NCBI GenBank assembly: GCA_020249435.1
Contig: JADCFQ010000023.1
Coordinates: 62,001-126,000, forward strand
Origin: Roseomonas sp.
Lineage (GTDB): Bacteria; Pseudomonadota; Alphaproteobacteria; Acetobacterales; Acetobacteraceae
Length of the DNA stretch: 64,000 nucleotides
Reading direction: 5' to 3'
The position numbers were made by a program, and so were the translations under genes. This document shows positions 8,526 to 18,956 of this stretch, piece after piece. The notes under the pieces are model-generated. The model saw only the letters and a program-made list of their open reading frames with translations. It was not told where the DNA came from and did no database searches. Positions within the stretch are counted from its first letter, which is position 1. The number at the start of each line of letters is the position of its first letter.

Positions 8526-9271
8526 ACCAACTTCGCCACCATATAGGCAACACTCGCGGCCAGCCCGCCAATCACCAACGTCTGCACCGCGCCGCGCATG
8601 GCCGGCAGGCCGGTTGCCTTCGCCTTCAGCCAGCCGAATCCCGCCAGCGCCACGCCGGTGATGCAGGCGGAAATCACCAAGGCCTGATGCGTGCTGTCCA
8701 GCAGCATATAGGGCGACAGCGGCAATAACCCGCCCACCACATAAGCGCCGCCAATCGTGACTGCGGAACGCGCCGCGCGATCCGGCTGCGGTTCCTTCAA
8801 ATCCAATTCAAAGCGCATCATGAAATCAACCCAGCGGCGCTTATCGGCGCAGATGCTGTCCACCGCCATGCGGAGCGCATCACCGCGCACACCATAGCGA
8901 TGCAGGATCGCCGCCACTTCCCAGCGTTCGCGATCCGGGTAGATTTCGGTTTCCTCTTCTTCGCGCTTTCGTTCGGCGGCGAAATGTTCAACATCGGTGC
9001 GCGCGGCCAGATAGCCGCCAAGCCCCATGGCAATGCAGCCCGCGGCAATCTCGGCCAAGCCCGCTGTCACGATCAAGGGAGTGGCCGCGACGGCGCCTGA
9101 AAGCCCGGCTGCCAGCGCAAAGGGCACCGTCAGGCCATCGGCGGTGCCGATCACCAGATCGCGCACCACCTCATTTTGCGTGAAATGGCGTTCCTCATGC
9201 GGCGGGCCGGGCGGCATGGGCCATAGCCCGTCGCGGCTAGGCGCTTCGGATTCGGGGGGCTGCGTGGTCAT
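8516..9271 (-). CDS. VIT1/CCC1-family membrane transporter
   Basis: A 251-residue membrane protein of the VIT1/CCC1 (DUF125) family, known for iron and manganese transport in plants and yeast. The N-terminal part contains VRDLVIGTADGLTVPFALAAGL, the family signature for helix 1, with the acidic DG pair that binds metal. Two more helices follow. A cytoplasmic charged domain (about residues 95-150; AERKREEEETEIYPDRERWE) then precedes the final two or three helices. The gene follows the metal ATPase on the same strand with 33 bp between, suggesting a common metal-handling function. The metal transported is not known. Confidence 0.88.
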   Translation of the reverse strand: MTTQPPESEAPSRDGLWPMPPGPPHEERHFTQNEVVRDLVIGTADGLTVPFALAAGLSGAVAATPLIVTAGLAEIAAGCIAMGLGGYLAARTDVEHFAAERKREEEETEIYPDRERWEVAAILHRYGVRGDALRMAVDSICADKRRWVDFMMRFELDLKEPQPDRAARSAVTIGGAYVVGGLLPLSPYMLLDSTHQALVISACITGVALAGFGWLKAKATGLPAMRGAVQTLVIGGLAASVAYMVAKLVGG

Positions 9272-9304
9272 CTCATATTAGGCTTTAGCGCAGAAAGGAT
9301 CGGT

Positions 9305-11599
9305 TTAGCGAGGGGAATGCGCGGCCAATTCCTCAGGCCCGGTCAGGCCGGCCAAGGCTTCCTCCTCCGCCGTCAGATGCAGGGCGAGCAAGGCTTCCAA
9401 GGCAAAGAGCGTGCGCCGCAGCGCTGGCGCTACCTCGGCAAAGCCGCCGGGTGTTTCGGCGAGTGGCAAAAGGCTCGAAAACCGCTCAGCCAGACCTTCG
9501 ATTTCGGTATGCATGCGCAGCAAGACGCCAAGCGGGTCCTGCCCACCCAAACGCGCAGCGGCTTCGGGGTAAAGCGCGCTTTCCTCGGCGGCCTGATGCG
9601 GCAGCAATTCTTCCCGCAGGCGGCGTTCCAGGCTGCGTAATTCCATAAGCTGCGCTGGGCCTTCGTGGAGCGTTTCACCCGCGCCGCGCAGGGCCTCAGC
9701 CAGATCGCGCAGCCCCGCATGTTCGGCAACACGCGCAGAAAGCCCGGCTTCGCCCGAAAGCCGCACCACGGCGCCATCACCAGGCAAAAGCGCGCGCAGC
9801 GCATACAGGATCGCCGCGACATCAATCGCTTCCTGGAGCAGCGCACCGGCAAGCGGGCTCAGCCACCCAAAAGCCGCCGCCACCATGGCCAGCAGTGATA
9901 ACCCCATGCCGAGCAAAATCGCTTGCAGCGCAATGCGCCGCGCGCGGCGCGCAATCGCAATCGCCTCCGCCGCGCGGTCCAGCCGATCCGCGAGCAGCAC
10001 AACATCGCCTGCCTCGGCCGCCGCCGCGGTGCCATGCGCGCCCATGGCAATGCCGACATCAGCGGCGGCGAGCACCGGCGCGTCATTCACGCCATCGCCC
10101 ACCATCGCAACCGGACCATTGGCAGCCTCGGCCCTGAGTGCGATCAGCTTTCCTTCCGGGTCGCGGTCCGCCAGCATGGCATCCAGGCGAAGCGCAGCGG
10201 CGATGGGTGTGGCGGCGGCGGCGCGATCCCCGGTCACCATCAGAATCCGCGCTACACCAAGCTGGCGCAGTGCGCGGACGGCGCGCGGCGCTTCTTCGCG
10301 CAGCCCATCGGCCATGATGAAGGCCGCTGCCGCGCGCCCTTCCACCGCCAGCCAGCCAACCGAACCGGCGGCACTCACCAGGGCGGCGGCGAAAAGTCCG
10401 TTTTCGGGGCCCATGCCCTGGCCGATCAAAAAACCCTCACTGCCAAGCGTCAGCGCCTTGCCTTCCACGAGGCCAGAGAGGCCACCGCCTGGGGTTTCCG
10501 CGACGCTTTCGGGCACGGGCAGGTCAAAGCCGCGCGCGCGGGCGGCAGCGACCAGTGCGACAGAAACCGGATGGGTGGAAGCCTGCGCGAGTGAAGCCGC
10601 GAGGCGCAGCGCCGCATCGCGGCCAAGGGCGGGATCAGCCTCGATCCCCGCAAGTCTGGGCCGACCTGGCGTGAGTGTGCCAGTCTTGTCGAAAATCACC
10701 GTGCGAATACGCGCGAGCCGTTCGAGTGCGGCGCCACCCTTCACCACAATGCCGCGCCGCGCTGCGCGACCAATGCCGGCGACCAGCGCGATGGGGGCGG
10801 CCAGGATCAGCGGGCAGGGGGTTGCCACCACCAGCACCGCCAGCGCGCGGCGCGGATCGCCCGAGATCAACCAGGCCGCGCCAGCGACACAACAGGTCAG
10901 GATGATGAAGGCAATCGCCCAACGATCCGCGAGCCGCACCAGTGGCGCACGTGATTGCGCCGCAGCCTGCGTGAGGCGGATGATGGCGGCATAGGTGCTG
11001 GCCGCAGCGCCCGCGGTGGCGCGCATGCGAAAGGCGCCGCCGGCATTCACCGCGCCGCTGCGCAGCCTTGCCCCTTGGGCCAGGGAAACGGGCAGGGGCT
11101 CGCCGGTCAGCATGCTTTCATCAAGCGTGGCGCCGGCATCTTCCAGCGTGCCATCGGCGGGCACGGTCTCGCCAGGGCGGACCAGCAGCAGATCATCCGG
11201 CGCGATGGCATCCAGGGTGATGTCGCTGATTTCGCCATTGTGGATGCGCGCCGCACCGCGCGGGGCGCGCGCCAGAAGATCGGTCAGCGCCCCTTGTGCG
11301 CGGCCCTCGGCCCAGGATTCCAAGGCCTCGCCACCGGCCACCATCAGCGCAATCACCGCAGCGGCAGCAGCCTCATCCAGTGCCAGCGCGCCGAGGATGG
11401 AGAAAAGCGCAATCACATCCACGCCAAGTCGCCCGCCCAGCAATGAGCGCAGCACACCAAAGGCGACATGCAGCGCAACCGGGACAGAAGCCGCCGCCCA
11501 GGCTATCGTGGCATAGGCAGTATTGCCGGTGAAATGCAGCACGATGCCGGTGGCGAGCCCAGCCAGCACCCAGGCCAGCAGCAGCCGCGCGCTATTCAC
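9305..11599 (-). CDS. P1B-5-type metal-transporting ATPase with C-terminal hemerythrin-like domain
   Basis: A roughly 764-residue P-type ATPase. Counting from the GTG at 11599: the actuator loop TGEP is at 165-168, the membrane motif TPCPL at 260-264, the phosphorylated DKTGTLTP at 304-311, an HP locus (STHPVSV) near 342, and the hinge GDGVNDAP near 501-508. No N-terminal heavy-metal-binding domain is present. After the last helices comes about 150 residues with a hemerythrin-like pattern: HQAAEE near 668, RMH near 697, LHLTAEEE near 741. TPC motifs and hemerythrin tails define the P1B-5 subgroup (for example Nia of Sinorhizobium meliloti, linked to Ni and Fe). The GTG start, with a GGGG ribosome-binding stretch, overlaps rodA by 8 bp; an ATG at 11632 is possible. 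Likely substrate: Fe, Ni or Co, by inference. Confidence 0.9.
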   Translation of the reverse strand: MNSARLLLAWVLAGLATGIVLHFTGNTAYATIAWAAASVPVALHVAFGVLRSLLGGRLGVDVIALFSILGALALDEAAAAAVIALMVAGGEALESWAEGRAQGALTDLLARAPRGAARIHNGEISDITLDAIAPDDLLLVRPGETVPADGTLEDAGATLDESMLTGEPLPVSLAQGARLRSGAVNAGGAFRMRATAGAAASTYAAIIRLTQAAAQSRAPLVRLADRWAIAFIILTCCVAGAAWLISGDPRRALAVLVVATPCPLILAAPIALVAGIGRAARRGIVVKGGAALERLARIRTVIFDKTGTLTPGRPRLAGIEADPALGRDAALRLAASLAQASTHPVSVALVAAARARGFDLPVPESVAETPGGGLSGLVEGKALTLGSEGFLIGQGMGPENGLFAAALVSAAGSVGWLAVEGRAAAAFIMADGLREEAPRAVRALRQLGVARILMVTGDRAAAATPIAAALRLDAMLADRDPEGKLIALRAEAANGPVAMVGDGVNDAPVLAAADVGIAMGAHGTAAAAEAGDVVLLADRLDRAAEAIAIARRARRIALQAILLGMGLSLLAMVAAAFGWLSPLAGALLQEAIDVAAILYALRALLPGDGAVVRLSGEAGLSARVAEHAGLRDLAEALRGAGETLHEGPAQLMELRSLERRLREELLPHQAAEESALYPEAAARLGGQDPLGVLLRMHTEIEGLAERFSSLLPLAETPGGFAEVAPALRRTLFALEALLALHLTAEEEALAGLTGPEELAAHSPR

Positions 11600-12737
11600 G
11601 CATGGGCCCCAATTCGGCGTCTCGGTGCACATAGGCTGACAGCAAAAGCCCGAAGCCGATCATCACCGTCAGCATGGCCGAACCACCATGGCTGATCAGC
11701 GGCAGCGGCACGCCGCCGACCGGAATGGCGCCGGTGACCATGGCGACATTCACAAACACATACAGGAAGAAATTGGTGCCTAGCCCAATCGCGAGCAGCC
11801 GGCCAAATTGATGGCGGGATCGGAAGGCGACGATGTAGCAAAACACAATCACCGACAGCAGCATGAACAGCGTCGCCATGGCGCCGATGAAGCCGAATTC
11901 CTCGGCGATCAGGGTGAAGATGAAATCCGTCTGCTTTTCCGGCAGGAAGTTCAAATGCCCCTGCGTGCCTTGCAGAAAGCCCTTGCCGGACATGCCGCCC
12001 GACCCAAGCGCGATCTTGGATTGGATGATATTGTAGCCCGCGCCAAGCGGATCGCTTTCCGGGTCAAGAAAAGTGGTGATGCGCGCGCGCTGATAATCAC
12101 GCAAATGATCATAGGCGATGGGGGCCGCGATAGCCGCCGCGCCCGCAATCAGCGCGAATTTCCACCAGCGCATGCCGGCGGCCCAAAACACGGCAGCGCC
12201 GATCATGCCGGTGATCAGGGCGGTGCCAAGATTGGGCTGCTTCAAAATCAAGCCGACGGGTATCAGCACCATCAGCGCCGGCGGGATCAGGAAAAGCGGA
12301 TTGCCCATGCGTTCCCAGGAAGCGCGATGAAACCAGGCCGCCAAGCCAAGCGCCAGCATGATTTTCATGAGTTCCGATGGCTGCAATTGCACCGGCCCGA
12401 TATCCAGCCAGCGCTGCGCGCCCTTGCCGATATTGCCGTGAAACAGCACCAGCACCAGCAGCGCCAGCGCCACGGCATAGCCCACCCAAGCGAAGCGCAG
12501 GATGATCCTGATATCAATAAAGGCGATGCTCAGCATGATCACCAGACAAAACCCAAAGCGCAGCGCGTGTTTCTGCGCATAGGCATCCGGATTGCCGCTG
12601 CCCGCCGTCCACAGCGCGACATAGCCAATGGCGGCAATGCCCCCCAGCAGCAGCACGAAAAGCCAGGGCACGCGCCAGAGCTTGGAAACCAGGCCAGCGC
12701 CTCGGCTTTCCGTGAGCAGGCGGCGTTCGAAGATCAT
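11592..12737 (-). CDS. rodA: Rod shape-determining protein RodA (SEDS glycosyltransferase)
   Basis: A 381-residue SEDS-family peptidoglycan polymerase of the inner membrane, working with PBP2 in the elongasome. About ten hydrophobic helices are visible. Family signatures include GAQRWLDIGPVQLQPSE in the large loop after helix 4, KQPNLGTALI, and near the C terminus GGVPLPLISHGGSA. ATG at 12737 overlaps the mrdA stop by 4 bp (ATGA), so PBP2 and RodA are translationally coupled. The gene is the last of the mreB-mreC-mreD-mrdA-rodA set, and its end is overlapped by the metal ATPase gene. Confidence 0.96.
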   Translation of the reverse strand: MIFERRLLTESRGAGLVSKLWRVPWLFVLLLGGIAAIGYVALWTAGSGNPDAYAQKHALRFGFCLVIMLSIAFIDIRIILRFAWVGYAVALALLVLVLFHGNIGKGAQRWLDIGPVQLQPSELMKIMLALGLAAWFHRASWERMGNPLFLIPPALMVLIPVGLILKQPNLGTALITGMIGAAVFWAAGMRWWKFALIAGAAAIAAPIAYDHLRDYQRARITTFLDPESDPLGAGYNIIQSKIALGSGGMSGKGFLQGTQGHLNFLPEKQTDFIFTLIAEEFGFIGAMATLFMLLSVIVFCYIVAFRSRHQFGRLLAIGLGTNFFLYVFVNVAMVTGAIPVGGVPLPLISHGGSAMLTVMIGFGLLLSAYVHRDAELGPMRE

Positions 12738-14641
12738 CGGCCAAGCTCCGCCACGCGCGGGTCGCGCGGTGTGGGATTGACCGGCAGGCGCTGGAACGCC
12801 TCCACCAGAATATCGCGCGCCAAGGGGGCGGCGGCGCCCGATCCACTGGTACCATGTTCGACAATTACTGAAAGTGCAAAGACCGGATTGTCATAGGGCG
12901 CATAGGCGACAAAGAGCGCATGCGGGCGCCATTCGCGCGGCAGCGTCGCGACATTGAAGCCCCTTTCGCGCTGTTCGCGGGAGACGCGCCTGACCTGCGT
13001 GGTGCCGGTCTTGCCCGCCATGACACCATATTGGCCAGGCAGCCGCGCGACGCCTGCCGTGCCGCCACCATTCACCACGGACCACATGGCTTCGCGCACC
13101 ACGCGCAAATCAGCCTCAGGAATGCCGAGTGATGGCCAATCCTCGGGCTTGCCGCCGCGCACTGGCTGGCCGGCAATGGCGCGGGTCAAATGTGGTTGCA
13201 CCGCGCGCCCTGTCGCAAGCCGCGCGGTCATCACCGCAAGGGAAAGCGGGGTCAGCTGATAAAACCCCTGGCCAATGCCATGCACAATGGTATCGCCGAT
13301 ATTCCACGCATGGCCCTGCGCCTGGCGCCAGGCGCGCGTTGGCACCAGCCCGCGCCGTGTGCCGGGCAATTCAATGTCCAGATCAACGCCAAGCCCGAAG
13401 CGATTGGACATGGCGGCGATCTTATCCATCCCCGTGCGCCGTGCCATTTCATAGAAATAGACATCACAGCTCTGCGCAATGGCGGTGCGCATATTCATGC
13501 CACCATGCCCGCTTTGCTTGTGGCAATGAAAGCGCGTATCGCCGAAATCGAAATGGCCGGGGCAATGCACGGCATCACCGGGCCGGCACACCTTGGCTTC
13601 CAGCGCCGCCAGCGCCACCACCATCTTGAAGGTGGACCCCGGCGCGTAAAGCCCATTGGTCGCCTTGTTGATCAGCGGCGTGGAACGCGATGCTGTCCAT
13701 TGCCGCCATTGCGCGGCGCTGACACCGGAATTGAAGATGTTCGGATCAAAGGATGGCTTGGTTGCCATGGCGAGCAATTCGCCATTGCGCGCATCCAGCA
13801 AAACTGCCGTGGTGCCTTCTTCGATCTTGTCGCGAATGGCCTTTTGCAGCCCGGTATCCACCGAAATCTGCACATCCTGGCCGGGAATACCCTCTCGCCG
13901 ACCCAATTCGCGGATCACACGGCCAACGGCGTTTACCTCCACCTGGACAGCACCGGCGCGGCCACGCAGCACGCGGTCATGGAAACGCTCCAACCCCGCG
14001 CGGCCCACGCGCATGCCGGGCAGGTTCACGATGCCCTCATCGCCCGCTTCCTGTTCGGTTGGCGTGCCGACATAGCCAAGCACATGCGCGAGGTGTTCCG
14101 TTTCCGGATAGATGCGCGTGGTGCCCATATCCACCGAAACGCCGGGCAGATCAGGCGCATTGACCTCAATCGCCGCCATTTCTTCCCAGCTCAGGAATTC
14201 GCGCAGGATGACGGGCACAAAGCGCCGATTGCGGCGGATATCGCGTTCGATCCGCGCCTTTTCATGATCCTGCAAGGGCACGATGCGGGAGAAGGTTTCG
14301 ATGGTGGCGGTGACATCGGCGGTTTGTTCCGCGACCAACAAGGCACGCCAATTCAGCCGATTGCCGGCCACCACTTCACCACGCCGATCCAGAATACGCC
14401 CGCGTGGCGGCGCGAAAAGCCTGGCGCTGACACGGTTTTCTTCGGCCAAGGTCGCGTAGCGCCGGCCTTCTTCAATTTGCAAGCGATAAAGCCGTTGCCC
14501 CAGAAAGCCGAGCGCCCCCAACTGCACCACCCCAAGCAGCGCCGCGCGCCGCGTGAAGATGCTGCGCCGGCGTTCTTCTTCCCGTTTGATATTGGTATTG
14601 GCGCCAAAGCCGGCGGGGCGCCGCCCGGGCCAGAGCTTCAT
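12734..14641 (-). CDS. mrdA: Penicillin-binding protein 2 (peptidoglycan transpeptidase)
   Basis: A 635-residue class B penicillin-binding protein, the elongation-specific DD-transpeptidase. A cytoplasmic basic stretch (to about residue 32) is followed by a single membrane anchor (33-50). The dimerisation/pedestal domain includes RGRILDRRGEVV (80-91). The transpeptidase domain has the acylated Ser in STFK (336-339), SCD (391-393, the SxN-type motif) and KTGT (544-547). Its start overlaps mreD by 4 bp and its end overlaps rodA by 4 bp. All catalytic motifs are intact. Confidence 0.96.
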   Translation of the reverse strand: MKLWPGRRPAGFGANTNIKREEERRRSIFTRRAALLGVVQLGALGFLGQRLYRLQIEEGRRYATLAEENRVSARLFAPPRGRILDRRGEVVAGNRLNWRALLVAEQTADVTATIETFSRIVPLQDHEKARIERDIRRNRRFVPVILREFLSWEEMAAIEVNAPDLPGVSVDMGTTRIYPETEHLAHVLGYVGTPTEQEAGDEGIVNLPGMRVGRAGLERFHDRVLRGRAGAVQVEVNAVGRVIRELGRREGIPGQDVQISVDTGLQKAIRDKIEEGTTAVLLDARNGELLAMATKPSFDPNIFNSGVSAAQWRQWTASRSTPLINKATNGLYAPGSTFKMVVALAALEAKVCRPGDAVHCPGHFDFGDTRFHCHKQSGHGGMNMRTAIAQSCDVYFYEMARRTGMDKIAAMSNRFGLGVDLDIELPGTRRGLVPTRAWRQAQGHAWNIGDTIVHGIGQGFYQLTPLSLAVMTARLATGRAVQPHLTRAIAGQPVRGGKPEDWPSLGIPEADLRVVREAMWSVVNGGGTAGVARLPGQYGVMAGKTGTTQVRRVSREQRERGFNVATLPREWRPHALFVAYAPYDNPVFALSVIVEHGTSGSGAAAPLARDILVEAFQRLPVNPTPRDPRVAELGR

Positions 14642-15201
14642 GACGCATTCTCCGCCCGGCGCATCGCCTCATGCGCGCGGGACAGCAGAATGGCGATGGG
14701 CGGATAAAGCCCTGCCGCCAGCAGTAATGTATGGAAAATCGGCTGCCATGGCGGCAAGGTCAGCAGCAGCAAAGCCGTGAAGCCCCAGGCGAGCAGCGTG
14801 GCGCCCAGCGCACCTACACAAAAACACAGCCACACCAGCACAAACCCTTGCCGCGCCAGCCAAAAACGCAGCCGCATCGCCGCCCCATGCAGCGCGAGCA
14901 GCGCAATGATATGCACGCCAAGCGGCGCCATGGTCAGCAAATCCAGCAAAAGCCCGAGCACAAAGACAATGGGCGGCGCCATGCCGGCCGGGCGAAACAC
15001 GGTCCAGAAGGCAATCGCCGGCATGGACAGTGCGAAGGCGAGCGCGGGCAGGCCGGTGGGCGTCGCTGACAGGATCAGCACCAGCGCGGTAGAGACCAGC
15101 GGAAAGGCCAAACGCAGCAGCGCTTCAAGCCGGCGCGGCAAATCCTGCGGTGGTTCCGGGCGCCCAGGCGGCGGCGCGCGGAGTTTTGATGCAAGGCTCA
15201 T
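14638..15201 (-). CDS. mreD: Rod shape-determining protein MreD
   Basis: A 187-residue small integral membrane protein of the elongasome, connecting MreC with the membrane part of the cell-wall machinery. About five or six hydrophobic segments follow a Pro/Arg-rich cytoplasmic N terminus of about 30 residues. Sequence conservation in MreD is weak; the assignment rests on size, topology and position between mreC and mrdA. A segment near the middle (GLLLDLLTMAPLGVHII) is typical of the family. It begins 9 bp after mreC and overlaps mrdA by 4 bp. Confidence 0.9.
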   Translation of the reverse strand: MSLASKLRAPPPGRPEPPQDLPRRLEALLRLAFPLVSTALVLILSATPTGLPALAFALSMPAIAFWTVFRPAGMAPPIVFVLGLLLDLLTMAPLGVHIIALLALHGAAMRLRFWLARQGFVLVWLCFCVGALGATLLAWGFTALLLLTLPPWQPIFHTLLLAAGLYPPIAILLSRAHEAMRRAENAS

Positions 15202-15210
15202 GGCCAGGCT

Positions 15211-16077
15211 TCAACGCCGCGCCGGGCGCGGTTCCGGGCGCGCCACGGCTTCCGGCGGCAAAATGCCCGAAAGACCGAAATCAAACAGCCGCACCATTTC
15301 CAGATTATCGAGCCGCGCAAACAACTCCACTTCCAGCGAGCCCTGCTGGTTGCGCCGCACCACACCAACCGGCAGGCCGGCCGGAAAGGCATTGGCCTGG
15401 GCGCTGGTGACCACGCGTTCGCCTTCCTGCGGAATGACACCTTCCGGCCAATGCGCAAGCCGCGTGCGCGCGCCATTGGTGCCGGCCATCACCGCACGCG
15501 CGCGGCTGGCTTCAAGTGTTACTGGCACGCGGCTATTCATGTCGGTTGCCAGCAGCACGCGGGCGGAGCGCGAGCCCACTTCCGTCACACGCCCGACAAA
15601 GCCGCGCTCATCCAAGGCAACCTGACCCTTGCGGATGCCATGCTGCGGCGGGATGGAAAGCAGCACGGCGCGGGCATAGGTGCCGCCGCCATCCGCCACC
15701 ACGCGCGCCGCGTGAAAATTGGGCGCGCTTTCCGGCATGAAGCCAAGCTGGCGGCGCAGCAGCGCATTTTCAGCCTCAAGCCCCAAGGCTGCGGCATGCC
15801 AGCGGCGCAGGCGTTCATTCTCCTCACGCAGCTTTGCATTGTCGCTCCGCAACGCGGCCAGGCTGCGGATTTCGTCAATCGCTTCCTCAACCGCATTCAC
15901 CGGCTGGGATACCGCGCCATAAATCGGCGCCAGCGCGTCAGAAAGCGTATTGCGTAGCCGTTCCACCAGCAGCGTATCCGCCTTGCCGAGCAGCATTACC
16001 CCAAAGGCCACGGCAATCATGATCGGCAGCGAAAGCCGCGCCAATACCTGCCGTAGAGGGATGCTCAGCCTGATCAC
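15211..16077 (-). CDS. mreC: Rod shape-determining protein MreC
   Basis: A 288-residue bitopic membrane protein that activates PBP2-RodA. A short cytoplasmic N terminus and one transmembrane helix (about residues 15-30) are followed by a coiled-coil (about 60-110, with ALRSDNAKLREENERLR), and then the periplasmic beta domain carrying GTYARAVLLSIPPQHGIRKGQ, a good match to the MreC core. The C-terminal tail is Arg/Pro-rich. The gene starts 22 bp after mreB. Confidence 0.95.
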   Translation of the reverse strand: MIRLSIPLRQVLARLSLPIMIAVAFGVMLLGKADTLLVERLRNTLSDALAPIYGAVSQPVNAVEEAIDEIRSLAALRSDNAKLREENERLRRWHAAALGLEAENALLRRQLGFMPESAPNFHAARVVADGGGTYARAVLLSIPPQHGIRKGQVALDERGFVGRVTEVGSRSARVLLATDMNSRVPVTLEASRARAVMAGTNGARTRLAHWPEGVIPQEGERVVTSAQANAFPAGLPVGVVRRNQQGSLEVELFARLDNLEMVRLFDFGLSGILPPEAVARPEPRPARR

Positions 16078-16099
16078 GCGGGGCTACCCTTTGACCCTT

Positions 16100-17249
<1,150 letters not shown>

Positions 17250-17290
17250 TGATCCTCAAGCCGTAATCCCCGGGAGCCGCCCCCGGCGCT

Positions 17291-18871
17291 TCAGGCCCGC
17301 AGTACCGCCGGCGGTTCGGTACGCTCCCGCTTCACCAAAAGCTTGTTCAGCGCATGCACATAGGCCCGGGCCGAGGCGACAATGGTGTCCGTATCCGCCC
17401 CCTGGCCATCCACGAGCTTGCCGGCTTCTTCCAGCCGCACCGTCACCCGCGCCTGGGCATCCGTGCCGCCGGTGACGGATTGCACGGCATAGAGCTTCAG
17501 GTTCACCTCATGCGGGAAGGCTTGGCGCAGCGCATTGAAGGTGGCATCCACCGCGCCATCCCCCGCCGCCACACCTTCGCGCCTTTCGCCATCCACTTCG
17601 AGCGCGATGGAGGCTGTCGGGCGGGTATTCATCCCCGTCGCGACGGTCAGCGCCACCAGCTTCAGGCGATCATTCTGGCGCACCACCTCATCATCCACCA
17701 GCGCCACAATATCTTCGTCGTAAACCACCTTCTTGCGGTCCGCGAGGTCCTTGAAGCGGCGGAAGGCGTCGTTCAGCTGATTGTCACCAATCTCATACCC
17801 CATGGCCTTCAGCTTGTCGCGGAAGGCAGCACGCCCGGAATGCTTGCCCATCACCAGCGAAGATGTGGACCAGCCGACAGATTCCGGCGTCATGATTTCA
17901 TAGGTGGATTTGTCCTTCAGCACGCCATCCTGATGGATGCCGCTTTCATGCGCGAAGGCATTGCGGCCCACAATCGCCTTATTGGGCTGCACATCAAACC
18001 CCGTAATCGTGGCCAGCAACCGGCTGGTCTTCAGGATATTCTGCGTGACAATCCCATTGGCAACCGGGATCGCATCCGCCCGCGTCCGCAGCGCCATCAC
18101 CACTTCTTCGATCGAGGCATTGCCCGCGCGTTCGCCAATGCCATTGATGGTGGCTTCAATCTGACGCACCCCGGCACGAATGGCGGCCAGCGTATTCGCA
18201 ACCGCCAACCCCAGATCATTATGATTATGCGCCGACAGCACCACCTGATCCGCACCCGGCACGCGTTCGCGCACCATGGTGAAAATGCGCGTCATATCCT
18301 CGGGCAGCGCATAACCGACCGTGTCAGGGATATTGATGGTGGTCGCACCCGCCTTGATGGCGGCTTCCACGCAACGGCACAGAAAATCCGCATCCGTCCG
18401 CGTGCCATCTTCCGCCGACCATTCCACATCATCCGTATGTTGCCGCGCGAGACCCACACTGCTGGTCACCAATTCCAGCACCTGTTCCGGTTCAAGCCGC
18501 AGCTTCACCCGCATATGCAAAGGACTGGTCGAGACAAAGGTATGGATGCGCTTGCGCGCCGCCGGCTTCACCGCCTCAGCCGCCCGCAGAATATCAGCCG
18601 GCGCCGTGCGCGACAGGCCGCAAACCACCGGCCCATCCTTGGCAAAACGCTGCGCAATGGACAGCACACTTTCAAAATCCCCGGGCGAGGCAATGGGGAA
18701 GCCCGCTTCCATCACATCAATCCCCAACTCCGCCAGCGCTTCCGCCATGCGGAGCTTTTCCTGAAGGTTCATGGAAAAACCAGGGGATTGTTCACCATCG
18801 CGGAGCGTGGTGTCGAACATGATAATGCGGTTATCGGCGAGCTTGCCGAAAGACGGGTGGTTTATGGCCAT
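17291..18871 (-). CDS. leuA: 2-isopropylmalate synthase
   Basis: A 526-residue enzyme that condenses acetyl-CoA with 2-oxoisovalerate, the first committed step of leucine synthesis, and is usually feedback-inhibited by leucine. The TIM-barrel opens with IIMFDTTLRDGEQSPGFSM (Asp metal ligand, Arg catalytic). LSAHNHNDLGLAVAN carries the metal-binding HxHND, and GERAGNASIEEVVMAL is a family signature. The C-terminal regulatory domain (from about residue 395) is present, so allosteric control is expected. The start at 18871 (MAINHP) has GAGGA 10 bp upstream; an in-frame start at 18892 is less likely. GAGG/CCTC around the ribosome-binding site could form a short hairpin. Confidence 0.96.
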   Translation of the reverse strand: MAINHPSFGKLADNRIIMFDTTLRDGEQSPGFSMNLQEKLRMAEALAELGIDVMEAGFPIASPGDFESVLSIAQRFAKDGPVVCGLSRTAPADILRAAEAVKPAARKRIHTFVSTSPLHMRVKLRLEPEQVLELVTSSVGLARQHTDDVEWSAEDGTRTDADFLCRCVEAAIKAGATTINIPDTVGYALPEDMTRIFTMVRERVPGADQVVLSAHNHNDLGLAVANTLAAIRAGVRQIEATINGIGERAGNASIEEVVMALRTRADAIPVANGIVTQNILKTSRLLATITGFDVQPNKAIVGRNAFAHESGIHQDGVLKDKSTYEIMTPESVGWSTSSLVMGKHSGRAAFRDKLKAMGYEIGDNQLNDAFRRFKDLADRKKVVYDEDIVALVDDEVVRQNDRLKLVALTVATGMNTRPTASIALEVDGERREGVAAGDGAVDATFNALRQAFPHEVNLKLYAVQSVTGGTDAQARVTVRLEEAGKLVDGQGADTDTIVASARAYVHALNKLLVKRERTEPPAVLRA

Positions 18872-18934
18872 GATGAGGATTTCCTCGGGCAATCAATGGG
18901 TTGCGTGGTCAGACAAAGGCTTCCCCTGAACGAT

Positions 18935-18954
18935 GCCCGCCGCAGGCGGCAGGC
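18935..18954 (-). promoter_or_regulatory. Candidate attenuator hairpin in the leuA leader
   Basis: On the minus strand GCCTGCCG-CCTG-CGGCGGGC forms an 8-bp stem (one T-G pair), 2 bp beyond the stop of the candidate leader peptide and 63 bp before leuA. Flanking CCCCTG (18964-18969) and CAGGGG (18923-18928) could pair around or compete with it. There is no U-tract, so if it regulates leuA it more likely works on ribosome access than as an intrinsic terminator. Speculative. Confidence 0.35.
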
Positions 18955-18956
18955 TT

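Noticed and set aside
13190..14707. 505-residue open frame on the plus strand
   Set aside because: It lies wholly over the intact PBP2 gene, is rich in Arg/His/Gly and shows no domain, as expected of a shadow frame in GC-rich DNA.
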